Part shown: piece after piece, positions 45,252 through 55,997 of the stretch
How positions within the stretch are numbered: position 1 is the first letter of the stretch
How the letters are laid out: each line of letters starts with the position of its first letter
Assembly (NCBI GenBank): GCA_017445805.1
Contig: JAFSSC010000002.1
Span: 1 to 64,000, forward strand
Length of the DNA: 64,000 bases
Source: a bacterium
GTDB taxonomy: Bacteria > Bacillota_I > Bacilli_A > Mycoplasmatales > Mycoplasmoidaceae
Direction of reading: 5' to 3'
The notes under the pieces: model-generated
Told to the model about the DNA's origin: nothing
The model's database searches: none
The model's input: only the letters and a program-made list of their open reading frames with translations
Translations under genes and position numbers: made by a program

Positions 45252-46774
45252 TTTTTAGTTAATAAACCGTTAAGGCAAGGAAGAGCAAATAAAAATAGTG
45301 TCATACTTCAATATGTGATTGCTCCTTGCCAATTAACGAGATAAGTAATTTGTCCCTCACTAATAAAAAGTGACCAATTATTTTTTAATTCTTCCATACT
45401 ATTTGGTTCGATGCATGGGAAATAAACATATTGATAAATTGAACAAAAACCAAAAATAAAAATTGCTATAATTGCTGATAAAAACGAAAGGAATTTAAAA
45501 AATTTTATTCGTGCCGATACTTTAACTTTATGTGTAAATTCATTAAAAAAAGCACCTAAAACAATTAAGCCATAAATTAAATAAAAACTGATGATAATAC
45601 TATCACCTAGACAACAAAAAAATTGATCAGTATTCAATAATAATGACGGAATTAATGTTACCACAAACAAAAATACCATTAAAATTATGTAATAAATCAA
45701 CCCACCAAATAGAGGGTTTTTTTCTTTTTTCAACAATTTTTGCGATTTGAAAAGAATTTTTTGATCAATTATTGCTTGAATTGATTTAAGTGAGCAAATT
45801 GTCATACTATTAGCGATTCCCAAGACACAAACAAACAATAAAAAAGAAAAGAAAATATTCATGATATTATTTATTTTTGTGTCGTTTCCAAAAAGAATAT
45901 TGATTAATTGGTAAACATTACCCGTTCCGGATGTAATGCAACCAATGGTAATTAATAAATAAAAAACTGCAATCAAGATAATTCCAACAATCACTGATAA
46001 TGGAACATTCTTTTCTGGTTTGTCAATTCGGTTTGTGACATTACCAATAATTAAATATCCTTCGAAGGCAAATAATATACCAGGAATAGCAAAAAGTGAT
46101 TTTATCGAAAAAATTACTGGTGAAGAATTTTGTCATGAATCTCCATCCCAATATTGATTTGTTCACAAACCACCTTGATGGGAAGAATTAGTAATACCAC
46201 CAATAATTCCAAAAATAATCACCAAGAAAATTGGTAAAAATTTTGCTCAAGTGAGAAAATAGTCGAATTTTGTTGAAAATTTCTCTCATAAATAATTAAT
46301 AAGAGTAAAAATTATTACTAACGATAAAGCACAACCAAAAATTGCTAAACTTTGATATTTAAAATTTATTTCACCTACAACTTTTCCCCCATTTTTGAGA
46401 CAAATAAACATATTAATAATCGCCTCAGAGGAAAATAACATTAAAACAAGAGACAAAGTCACATAGTAGCAAAAAGGTTGCAAAATTTTTACATAATGAC
46501 CAAATTTTTTACCATTGTATTGTTCCGCCCAACTACCCAAACCTAAATTATCGTTAGTTTTGCACGAAACAATTTGGCCAAAAGATAAAGCAATACACAA
46601 GACAAAAAAAATGGAAATTATTCATGTAATAAGTGTTGCTACTGCATTAAAATCATTGTTTTTAAAAACACTATCATTTTTAAAAAAAATTCCAATCCCA
46701 ATTACACCACTAAAAATGGTTATAATTGCCGAACCTAATCCTACTTTAGCAGCTGTCTCTTTTTTGACATTCAT
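45236..46774 (-). CDS. APC-family amino acid permease, second of a tandem pair
   Basis: 512 aa, about 12-13 membrane segments, joined across many TGA (Trp) codons. The N-terminal VGLGSAIITIFSGVIGIGIFF is a typical APC helix 1 with the GIGIFF-like unwound site, and GILFAFEGYLIIGN with a conserved Glu follows in the middle. It is clearly paralogous to the upstream neighbour (shared LGSWxEQYNGKKFG and NFKYQSLAIFG blocks). Its start lies 52 bases after the neighbour's stop. The substrate cannot be inferred. Confidence 0.87.
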
Positions 46775-46825
46775 TGTGCTACTCAAAATTATATGTGATT
46801 GGGTAATAATAAAAATTAATATAAA

Positions 46826-48403
46826 TTAAATCAAGCAATTGCTTTTGTGATAATATTTGTTCTTGCAAATTTTCATTAAGAAATCGTTGAATATTGGTAA
46901 TAAACATAGAAAAAAAAGAAATGATCAAAATACGATCGCTGTTTGTCAATTTTGTAGTGTTGTCATATAGCCATCGGTATCTTGAACAAAAAGATGTCAT
47001 GTCTTACCAACTTCATAGCCTCACGGATTATAGAATAAAGGAAGAATAAATTGATTAATCGTGTTAAACAAAAAAATTGTAAATGCCCCACATGCTCCTA
47101 AAAATGAAATTATCACAAAACCTTTAATATTTACAGAGGTTTTTATTTTTTTTGTTAAAGAATTAATAAAACCACCAAAAACAACAATTCCATAAATTAA
47201 ATAAAAGAAAATGATGTTAACATCGCAAAAACCATTGACAAATTGTTCTGACTCAAAAATCACCGATGGGATGAAAAGACTAAATCCAACAAATCCAACG
47301 ACAAAAAGATAGTACATTATGGCGATCTTTTTGTCGTTTTTTTTCGTATTGTTGTTGTGTATTTTTTGTGGTACAAAAATCATATTATTTTTCAATAAAA
47401 AATTGATTGATTTTAATGAACAAATAATTTTGCAATCGCTAATATTAATCACACAAACAACTAAAAAGAAAGAAAAAATATTATTCATAATTTGGCATAT
47501 TTCAGGGTTTTTTCAAAAAAGGACATTCATCAAATCATAAACATTACCAACCCCTACTGTGATGCATGCAATTGTAACCGATAGGTAAATTATTGTAACA
47601 AGAGCAATACCAAAAATAATTGATAAAGGAACATTTTTTTCCGGTTTATCAATCTCATCGGTTAAATTACCAATAATTAAATATCCCTCAAATGTGAACA
47701 AAATTGAAGGAACAGCTAAAAAAGTGTTCAATGAACAGTTATTCGTTCCAATTGGTTGTCATGATCGTGTACTAGCTTGATAATACTCTGCTGTTCATAA
47801 TCCAAATTTATGATCAACAATAAATCCTCCAATAATTCCAGAAATAATAACAATTGCAAGAGGGAGAAATTTAAAATATGAAAGAATTAAATCAAATTTT
47901 TTTGTAAATCGTTCCGCAAAATAATTTAGTAAAACAAAAATAAAAAGTAAGGCAAAACCACTACCAAAAATCGCTAAACTTTGATATTTAAAATTAATAT
48001 TACCAACATCACACCCCCCCGTTTTAATACTAATTGCCATGTTGATTATGGCTTCACCACAATATAAAACACAAACAAGGGATTGACCTATTCAATAAGC
48101 CAATGGTTGCAAAATTTTTACATAGCGACCAAATTTTTTACCATTGTATTGTTCTACCCAACTTCCTAAACCCAATTTATCATTCGTTTTACATGAAACG
48201 ATTTGACCAAAAGATAAAGCAATACAAAAAACGATGAAGGTTGTAACAAATCATGATATTATTGTTCCATATGGATTATGTTGATTCAAATTAAAAACAC
48301 TCGTATTTTTAAAAAAAATTCCTAATCCTACAACACCACCAAAAATTGTTATTATCGATGAGAATAAACCGATTTTTGCAGCTGTTTTTTGTGTTGTTTT
48401 CAT
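46826..48403 (-). CDS. APC-family amino acid permease, first of a tandem pair
   Basis: 525 aa, about 12-13 membrane segments, TGA read as Trp. Helix 1 is IGLFSSIITIFGGVVGLGIFF; a LGSWVEQYNGKKFGRYVKI loop and a SILFTFEGYLIIGNLTDEIDKP segment follow. The two permeases are tandem duplicates that have diverged in their second halves. This one is first in a permease-permease-lipoprotein operon starting just after tRNA-Thr. Confidence 0.87.
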
Positions 48404-48418
48404 TTTATTTTTTAAATA

Positions 48419-48494
48419 TGGTGCCGAAAATCGGAATCGAACCAACAACCTACTGATTACAAGTCAGTTGCTCTGCCTGTTGAGCTATTTCGGC
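48419..48494 (-). tRNA. trnT: tRNA-Thr (anticodon TGT)
   Basis: 76 bases including encoded CCA. Acceptor stem GCCGAAA/TTTCGGC, anticodon stem CTGAC/GTCAG type pairing around CTTGTAA, T-loop TTCGATT. D- and T-loops are canonical (G18, G19, C56 present). It lies 15 bases upstream of the first permease on the same strand. Confidence 0.95.
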
Positions 48495-48569
48495 ATTTAT
48501 TTCAATTATATTTTGAAAAATTCCACAAAAAATTAAATAACATGCTTGTCGACTAATGTTTTATGAATT

Positions 48570-49951
48570 TTATATTTTAAATTTCTTCAATTTTTCTATT
48601 GGATAATCAAGTATTTTGCTTAAAACATCATAACCTTCAAGTATTTTTTTAGATTTCATTTCTATACCTTGCTTGATTGAAGTATCTATATCTACATACG
48701 ACGTGTAGTGTAATCCATTTTTTCCGTCCGATTCACAAATGACAACATTGAGATAATCACTATATTTATCATTTTGCTCTTTTCAAAAAAACACAGGAGA
48801 ATGTGTTGTGAGTACAACGAAAATATTTTTATTTTCACTAATAACAGATTTTAGATATTTTAATAGAGAATATTGAGTATTAACCGATAAATTATTACAA
48901 ATTTCATCGATTAGTATCAAAAAGTTTTTTTCTTTTTCATTAATACAAATATTAATTATGTAAATCAATTTAATTAATTTAATGACACCTTTTCCTTGGT
49001 TATTTAATGATGAGGCACATATTTTATTTTCACTATTAACCTCTATGTGAATATCGGCAGTTTTACTATCAAGACTAACTTTAAGTTTGCAATTTAAAGA
49101 TTCAAAATTCTTGAAAATTTCATCAATTTTTATTTCAAATTGTTTATTTACATATTTAATCGCTTCATCTCATTTTTTTTAGCCTCAAGCCTATCCTCTT
49201 CATTATTATTGTTTGACATAGTAGGTTTTTTTAATTCTTTTAACCTATTCATTACTTCATCGTGATTTTTAGTAAAAGATTTAAGTATGAGTGATAAATA
49301 TTTAAATTTAGAATTTTTCATGTCTATATCAGCATTTGTATAGGTTATATGTGTTTCTATTTCTGGGGAAATATCATTAATCAAGTTAACTATTTCAGGA
49401 TATAACTTTGTAATTTCGTTATAAAAATCATCATGAATTCATGTTTGATGTTTTTTGCAAGTTACATCGTCAAAAGGATGAGAAAAACGAGGTTTATCTT
49501 CTTGATCTTCACTTAATTTACCACTAAAAGTTAATTCAAAAGATTTAAAGTTATCAATTTCATGTTTTAATTTTTTATATTCATCCGGGGTAAATTCTTT
49601 TGATTTATTGAAAAATTCATCAATTTTACCTTTTGACAAATCAAATTCTAATTTGAAACGATCATTTTGCATTGTCTAAGTTAGAATCGATTTTTCTTGG
49701 TTTATCTTCATTTCTACTATATCTTCTAGCATTGTTAATTTTATTATTAAAAAAATGTTAGATGATGACACTAATGATAATTTAGACATCGCTCTTAAGA
49801 TATTTGTTTTACCAATATTATTCTCACCTACAATCAAATTTAGTTTATTTTGAAGGACTGGAATCGGTATAGCTTTATGATGTTCGTTATCAATAGGTGG
49901 CGACAAAATATTTTTATAATTTTCTATTCAAATCTTTAAAGCATCGTACAT
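48570..49951 (-). pseudogene. Broken AAA/OLD-like ATPase gene
   Basis: The N-terminus reads MYDALKIWIENYKN, and a Walker A GENNIGKTN follows near residue 44, as in RecF/OLD-type AAA proteins. A TAG at 49676-49678 interrupts it, and near 49700 the better-looking reading is in another frame. A second open piece (49672 to 49148) closes after a run of eight A at 49172-49179 (on the minus strand). One base more there would join it to the C-terminal piece, which has the FLILIDEICNNL Walker B and a VVLTTHSP segment, and continues to TAA at 48570. Proteins of this kind often serve in phage defence; this copy looks inactive. Confidence 0.8.
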
Positions 49952-50040
49952 ATTTTACAATTTTTACAATTTAAGATTATATTATGGTATGTTTTATATT
50001 CGATGATATAACAATTACCCATAAAGTTCGGTTTAATAAA

Positions 50041-50067
50041 TTAGCACTCTTTTGTTGAGTTTGCTAA
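50041..50067 (+). promoter_or_regulatory. CIRCE operator of clpB (HrcA binding site)
   Basis: TTAGCACTC, nine bases (TTTTGTTGA), GTTTGCTAA. The two arms equal those of the dnaK element, including the same two departures from consensus in the right arm, and the spacers differ at one of nine positions. It sits over the -35 region of the clpB promoter. Confidence 0.9.
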
Positions 50068-50075
50068 TTTTTTGT

Positions 50076-50081
50076 TATAAT
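50076..50081 (+). promoter_or_regulatory. clpB promoter -10 box, near-leaderless
   Basis: TATAAT ends 13 bases before the clpB ATG. A start site about 7 bases after the box leaves a leader of only about 6 bases and no Shine-Dalgarno, so translation would be essentially leaderless. Confidence 0.65.
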
Positions 50082-50094
50082 ATTTTTTGAAAAT

Positions 50095-52236
50095 ATGGAA
50101 TTTACTTATCAAAAACCAAACGATGATGTTCTAAATCAATTTGGGCGAAATATCAATAATGAAATTAAAAACAATAATTTTGATCCTGTTATTGGGCGGG
50201 AAAAAGAAATTCGTCGATTAATCGAAATTATTTCACGAAAAACAAAAAATAATCCTGTTTTAATTGGTGAACCTGGTGTGGGTAAAACCGCTATTGTTGA
50301 AGGTTTTGTTCAACGGATTGTTAATCGTGATGTTCCTAATAATTTACTTGATAAACAGGTTTATGAACTTTCATTATCTTCTTTAGTTGCAGGAGCAAGT
50401 TATCAAGGTCAATTTGAGAATCGAATCAAGAAAATTATTAATCAAGTCAAAGCTGCAAATGGTAACATTATTCTATTTATTGATGAAATTCATCAACTTA
50501 TTGGTACTGGCCGAAATTCTGGTGGGACAATGGATGTTGCCAATATTCTTAAACCAATGATGGCACGTGGAGAGATTAAAATTATTGGGGCAACTACCCT
50601 TGATGAGTATCATAAATACATTGAAAAAGATTTAGCTCTAGAGCGAAGAATGCAAAAAATTTTTGTTGCTGAACCGACAAAAGAAGAAGCAATAACAATT
50701 ATGCGTGGTTTAAAAGAAAAATGGGAGATATTTCATCAAGTGAAAATTCACGATTCGGCAATTGTTGCAGCCGTTAATCTTTCTGATCGTTATTTAACTA
50801 ATCATTATCTACCCGATAAATCAATTGATTTAATTGATGAAGCGGCAGCGAAAATCAAAACACAATTTCATTCTTTGCCTAATGATTTAGATGAAATGAA
50901 GCGTGAAATAATTAATCTTGAAACCGCCAAAGCTGCTTTATTAAAAGAAGAAGATTTAAAAAGTAAAAAGCAACTAGAAGAGGTCGAAACGAAATTGTCA
51001 AACTTAAAATCTAAACAAGAATTACGTTCAAAGGAATGACAAAAACAAAAATCGCTTCATGATGAAATCAGTTCAATCAAAAACAAGATTGAAACTGCCA
51101 AACTTAATTTAGAAAATTATCAACAAAAAGGAGAATTTACCCAAGCTAGTCAAATTTTATATGAAACAATCCCCCAATTACAAAAACACTTGAAAAAAGT
51201 TGAAAAAGCTTTTGAAAAAATTAATGTTAATCATTCCTTTTCTGATAGTGTAACGGTAAATGAGGTTGCGGAAGTTGTGGCAGAAATTACCGGTATTCCT
51301 TTAACAAAATTATTAAAATCAGAAAAAGATAAATTGATGAATTTGAATCAAGAAATTAAAAAAAATGTTAAAGGACAAGATGAAGCTGTTAATCTTGTTA
51401 CGGCTGCAGTGTTACGTGCTCGTGTTAATATTAATGATCCTAATCGTCCACTAGGGAGTTTTCTTTTTTTAGGACCAACCGGTGTTGGCAAAACACAATT
51501 GGCTAAAGCTTTAGCTTTATCATTATTTGATTCTGATAAGCAAATTGTTCGTTTTGACATGTCGGAATATATGGAAAAACATTCCGTGGCAAAATTAATT
51601 GGTGCCCCCCCAGGTTATGTTGGTTACGAACAAGGAGGACTATTAACACAAGCCATAAAAAATAAGCCATATTGTGTCTTATTGTTTGATGAAATTGAAA
51701 AAGCCCATCCAGATGTTTTAAACGTTCTTTTGCAGGTTTTAGACGATGGCCATTTAAAAGATAATCAAGGCAAACTAATTAATTTTAAAAATACAATTAT
51801 TATCATGACAAGTAATTTGGGTAGTCAAGAAATTTTAAAAGGAAAAAAAGATAATAAGATTCCGGCGCAACTATTGCAAGTTTTAAAACCTGAATTTATC
51901 AATCGTATCGATGAAATAATTCAATTCAATCCTTTAAAACAAAGTGTTATTAAAGAAATTGTCAAAGAACAAATCGCTATTTTGATTAAAAGAATTAATG
52001 ACAATGATTTCAAGATTGATGTTGATCAAAAAGTTATTGATTACATTGCCATCAACTGTTATGATCCTTTTTATGGGGCACGACCGATTAAAAGATTTAT
52101 TCAAAAAAATCTTGAAAACCTTTTTGCTAATGAAATTATTTCAGGTAAAATTAATAAAAACGAGAAATATTTAGTTGTCGTTAATAATAAAAAAACAAAC
52201 CAAAACTATTTTGATATTATTCCAACCGAGTCATAA
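50095..52236 (+). CDS. clpB: ATP-dependent chaperone ClpB (Hsp104 type), lacking the N-domain
   Basis: 713 aa disaggregase with two AAA+ modules: Walker A GEPGVGKT at 58-65 with LFIDEIHQL, and GPTGVGKT at 460-467 with [12 protein letters not shown], plus GYVGYEQGG pore loop. A shortened coiled-coil M domain (about 290-370) separates them; one TGA there encodes Trp. The usual N-terminal substrate domain of about 150 aa is absent, as I recall for other mycoplasma ClpB. It should act with DnaK in protein rescue and is under the same CIRCE. Confidence 0.96.
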
Positions 52237-52273
52237 TTTTATTAGAAAAATTTATTTTATTTGATAACTTTGC

Positions 52274-52279
52274 TATAAT
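52274..52279 (+). promoter_or_regulatory. tuf promoter -10 box
   Basis: TATAAT 56 bases upstream of the tuf ATG, in the gap after clpB. The -35 region is AT-rich and weak (TTTATT at 52251-52256). A Shine-Dalgarno-like AGGAA lies about 9 bases before the ATG. Confidence 0.55.
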
Positions 52280-52335
52280 CAATGTAAATTGAAATATTTA
52301 TTAAGTAATATTATGTTAAAAAGTAGGAACAAGTA

Positions 52336-53520
52336 ATGGCAATAGGAAAATTTGATCGAACAAAACCTCATGTTAATGTTGGAACAATTGGTCATATTGA
52401 TCATGGTAAAACAACATTAACAGCGGCAATATGTACCTATTTGTCAAAAAAAGGTTTAGCGCAAGCTCGTGATTATTCGTCAATTGATAGTGCTCCAGAA
52501 GAAAAAGCACGTGGTATTACAATTAATACTTCGCATGTTGAATACGAAACAGCAAAAAGACATTATGCTCATGTCGATTGTCCTGGTCATGCTGACTATG
52601 TTAAAAACATGATTACTGGTGCTGCTCAAATTGATGGTGCTATTTTGGTTGTTGCTGCTTCTGATGGTGCAATGCCCCAAACAAGAGAACATATTTTGTT
52701 AGCAAAACAAGTGGGTGTACCAAAAATTGTTGTTTTTATCAATAAATGTGATGTTGTTACTGATAATGAAGTAAAAGACTTGGTAAAAATGGATATTATT
52801 GATTTATTAAATAAATATGGTTTTGATGGTGATAACACCCCAATTATTTTTGGTTCGGCTTTAGGAGCATTGAAGGGTGAACCACAATGAGAAGAAAAAA
52901 TTCAAGAATTGATGGATCAGGTTGATAGTTACATTCCAACTCCTGTGCGAGAAGTTGATAAGCCTTTCCTTTTACCAATTGAAGATATTTTTACAATTAC
53001 TGGTCGAGGTACGGTTGTTACTGGTCGAGTAGAACGAGGAAAAATTAGTTTAAACACAGAAGTAGAAATTGTTGGATTAAAGCCATCAAAAAAAGTTGTT
53101 GTTACTGGAATTGAAATGTTTAAAAAAACTTTGGATTTTGCTCAAGCCGGTGATAATGCTGGTATTTTGCTTCGCGGTGTTGATCGTGCCGATGTCGAAC
53201 GTGGTCAAGTCTTAGCTGCACCTGGTTCAATTAAACCTTATAAAAAATTCAAAGCACAAATTTATGCTCTTAAAAAAGAAGAAGGAGGAAGGCATACCGC
53301 TTTTCATAAGGGGTACCGTCCACAATTTTATTTCCGTACAACTGATGTAACGGGAACAATCGAATTAAAAGAAGGTGTTGATATGATTATGCCTGGTGAT
53401 AATGCTGAAATTACTGTAGAATTGATTGCCCCAATTGCGATTGAAAAAGGTTCTAAATTTTCTATTCGTGAAGGTGGTCATACTGTTGGTGCTGGTCATG
53501 TTGTTGAAATTGTTGGTTAA
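52336..53520 (+). CDS. tuf: Elongation factor Tu
   Basis: 394 aa. G1 GHIDHGKT at residues 19-26, the RGITIN switch I segment, DCPGH for G3, and NKCD for G4. Domains 2 and 3 are complete ([44 protein letters not shown] given here as separate motif starts). One TGA (Trp) at 52888 in domain 1. It delivers aminoacyl-tRNA to the ribosome; EF-Ts (tsf) is also in this window. Confidence 0.98.
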
Positions 53521-53922
53521 TTTTTGCTAACTCTATAAAATCTTTCAATTATTTTAGATAATTTTCGATAAAGTAGATTAATATTAGCATTAAGATTTTG
53601 TAATTTAAAATTGTCCGTCACAGACAATTCATTGATATCAATCAATATAAGCCCTAGTTAATGCTTCAAGTATCAAACACTTGTGGTAGGAATTGCACTA
53701 GATCGATAAAGTTATAAAAATAAATATTGGTAGTAAGTTGCTTCTCTTATTGCCATAAACTTATTGATTTAAACATATAAATATTCATTTAAGTTAATTT
53801 TTTTACAAAAAATTTATTAAATAACAAAATAAGATTCGTTAAACAACATTGAGACTAACGAATAAAAATCTTATAAAATCAAAAACTAAAATTTTTTAAA
53901 AAACAAAAAAATAAATAAAACA
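53521..53922. other. Intergenic region after tuf
   Basis: 402 bases without a gene. Two hairpins are visible: AATTGTC/GACAATT (53609-53615 and 53623-53629) and ATTCGTTA/TAACGAAT (53834-53841 and 53856-53863). Neither has a good T run on the plus strand, so the tuf terminator is not certain. Confidence 0.5.
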
Positions 53923-54825
53923 ATGAAAAATATAGAAAAAATAATTAAATTTTTTTATTGATGTTAATTCCTTTGGCATCGCTTAATTTCTTTGCTTGTT
54001 ATGAAAATAAAACTAATAACGACATAGGTGAAATAAGCGAGTTAAATGATACTATTGACAAATTAAGCAAAAAACAAAAAAATTAGAAAGTGAAAAAGAT
54101 AAAAATAAATAATAAATTAATAATTTAAAAAAATCACTTGATAAGGCACACAAATCAATTGATAATTTAAATAGTGCCTATGGCAAATTACAGAATGAAA
54201 TAAATGCGAAACAAAACGGATATGAAATTAAAATTAACGAATTAATTAAATCAATTAACGATCTAAAAGAAAAAAATAAAAATAATACCGATTGCAACAA
54301 ATTGCAATTACAAAATCACAACGATGCATTAAAAGCAAGTGCCACAATTTATAAAAATGCTTTAAAATACTCATTAAAAGAAATTGGCGATCTAAACGAA
54401 GAAAATGCTCTTAGGCAATGAAGAAAAATTAGAAAAAGAACTTATGAAAATACAAGGAAAAAAATGGACTAGTTTGTTGTGGAATATTAGGAGTATTAGC
54501 AATTGCTACTCTTACTTTTTATAGTGGAATGTTAGATCCAATAATTAATTTTATTGGTAATAGGATCGGACAATGAAACATAGAGAAAATGGTTGACAAT
54601 CCTAATAAATGCGATGTTAAAGAAAATGCTTTAGAAAATAATGAAAATTTGGATATTGCAGAAAGTGACAATAGTGCTTTGCTGTTGCCACATTTCTCTA
54701 AGTTTGAAAACGAAAGTATTATTGTTGGATCTCTTAATGATGGAGACATACCGCAATCAGGTGAAGATAATTATTTTTTTCCAGTAAATGATAGTAATCG
54801 ACTATCTATATACGATTATGATTAA
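53923..54825 (+). pseudogene. Decayed lipoprotein / coiled-coil membrane protein gene
   Basis: The first frame (MKNIEKIIKFFYW) stops early. A shift of frame continues as MLIPLASLNFFAC, a lipobox-like end, so the original had a lipoprotein signal. Long Lys/Asn-rich heptads follow (KSLDKAHKSIDNLNSAYGKL and further) in another frame to about 54420. After more shifts a hydrophobic segment (GILGVLAIATLTFYSG) and an acidic tail ending SIYDYD reach a TAA at 54823. At least three frame changes are needed. No family recognised. Confidence 0.7.
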
Positions 54826-54859
54826 ACACAATTAAGAATCAACAATTTTTTTATTATAA

Positions 54860-55139
54860 ACCAAACGAAAATTGAAAGCGATTGACAAGATTACTCTTTT
54901 GATAAGAATAGAGTAAGAACCAAAAATTATATGAGATATTAAAATTTCAAAATAACTTGCTACGATTGAATGTAAAAACAAAAAAAATCATTTTTAGCGA
55001 TAAAATGTGATGAGGAATTAAAAATTTTAATTTACCGTAAAATGAAAATTTCAACAAAAACTATATCTTAAAAATCATGAGAGGCGAACCAATAGTTATT
55101 AATAGTGGTTGAAAATATATCACTGTTTTATTAAAATAA
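54860..55139 (+). pseudogene. Remnant of an unknown gene before recU
   Basis: Protein-like stretches in two frames: one from about 54866 (KIESDWQDYSFDKNRVRTKN) stopping at about 54943, and a second reading LLRLNVKTKKIIFSD, one TAA, then ILKIMRGEPIVINSGWKYI to a TAA at 55137-55139. The tail overlaps the end of recU on the other strand. Not recognised. Confidence 0.4.
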
Positions 55140-55616
55140 TTTTTTAAGATTTAAAATTCCAGGAAAAATTAATTCAATTAATATACCATGCCGTCTTAAT
55201 AAAGAATACTTTATTTTCTTCTGCTTATTTTTTTGTATTAGCTTCTTTAATTCTTCATAAAAAATACCAATTGTTCGATCAAATAGCTCAAAATAAACTA
55301 TTAATAAACCTACTCCGTCCATTTTTTTAATTTCATTTAAATATTTTGCTTGATGGTTTTTAATTAAGGATAAATCAAAATGATCCTTTTTTGTTTGCTT
55401 GCATTCAATTTCGACATATTTTTTATTGATGTATAAAAAGTAATCAACTTTTGCTTTATTAATTAATTTGGCAATAACAATTTGCTTATTAATATGTTTT
55501 AAAATTTTAATTGGAATTTGTCTTTTCTCTAAATGGGCAATATTATTCGTTTGGTAATATTGAATCGTTCGATTCATTAATTGTTCAATATACATTCCTT
55601 TATTTGCATTAATCAT
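55131..55616 (-). CDS. recU: Holliday junction resolvase RecU
   Basis: 161 aa. Family signatures: the N-terminal NKGMYIEQLMN (as NRGM..E..IN in RecU), the KVDYFLYINKKYVEIECKQT nuclease core with the D..E.K-type residues, NHQAKYL, and GVGLLIVYF. It resolves Holliday junctions made by RecA. The ATG at 55616 fits the family start; a longer reading from a TTG at 55646 is less likely. Slightly shorter than the typical 200 aa. Confidence 0.82.
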   Translation of the reverse strand: MINANKGMYIEQLMNRTIQYYQTNNIAHLEKRQIPIKILKHINKQIVIAKLINKAKVDYFLYINKKYVEIECKQTKKDHFDLSLIKNHQAKYLNEIKKMDGVGLLIVYFELFDRTIGIFYEELKKLIQKNKQKKIKYSLLRRHGILIELIFPGILNLKKLF

Positions 55617-55710
55617 TTCATAATATATATAGTGATAAAAGCACAAATTTTTAAGTATTTTTTATATTTCGATCAATATTTTTCCACTAAAATAGCAATT
55701 AATTATTAAA

Positions 55711-55716
55711 TATAAT
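55711..55716 (+). promoter_or_regulatory. Probable -10 box of the tRNA cluster
   Basis: TATAAT 18 bases before the 5' end of tRNA-Ile. The -35 region is AT-rich with no clear TTGACA. No other gene lies between it and the three tRNAs. Confidence 0.5.
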
Positions 55717-55734
55717 TACTATGTAATTGTATAA

Positions 55735-55811
55735 GGGAGTATAGCTCAGTTGGTTAGAGCACACCCCTGATAAGGGTGAGGTCGATAGTTCGAGTCTATT
55801 TACTCCCACCA
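55735..55811 (+). tRNA. trnI: tRNA-Ile (anticodon GAT)
   Basis: 77 bases with encoded CCA. Acceptor GGGAGTA/TACTCCC, D-loop with G18-G19, anticodon loop CTGATAA, T-loop TTCGAGT. All canonical, which makes it a useful control for the two unusual tRNAs that follow. Confidence 0.96.
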
Positions 55812-55812
55812 C

Positions 55813-55887
55813 GGGGGTATAGCTCAATGATAGAGCACTTGATTTGCACTCAAGGGGTTGTGGGTTTGAGTCCCATTACTTCCACCA
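55813..55887 (+). tRNA. trnA: tRNA-Ala (anticodon TGC) with an altered 19-56 pair
   Basis: 75 bases with encoded CCA; acceptor GGGGGTA/TACTTCC with two G-U pairs; anticodon loop TTTGCAC. D-loop reads AATGATA, so position 19 is A (not G). T-loop reads TTTGAGT, so position 56 is T (not C). Together they can form an A19-U56 pair in place of the conserved G19-C56. All stems pair. Confidence 0.93.
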
Positions 55888-55897
55888 TAAAAATTTA

Positions 55898-55971
55898 AGG
55901 GATTTAGTTTAATGTTAGAACGGTAAGCTCCAAACTTACTAGTATGGGTTAAAGTCCTGTAATCCCTGCCA
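55898..55971 (+). tRNA. trnW: tRNA-Trp (anticodon CCA) with an altered 19-56 pair
   Basis: 74 bases with encoded CCA; acceptor AGGGATT/AATCCCT; anticodon stem GTAAG/CTTAC around CTCCAAA. It reads UGG. D-loop AATGTTA gives T at position 19, and T-loop TTAAAGT gives A at position 56, so a U19-A56 pair replaces G19-C56. The T-stem contains G-U pairs. The UGA-reading tRNA-Trp (UCA) is not in this window. Confidence 0.92.
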
Positions 55972-55997
55972 TTTAAATTAGAGATTATTATTTTATT

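Noticed and set aside
53609-53629. Hairpin after tuf as a rho-independent terminator
   Set aside because: Only a 7-bp stem and no T run follows on the plus strand, so it was mentioned only within the intergenic entry.
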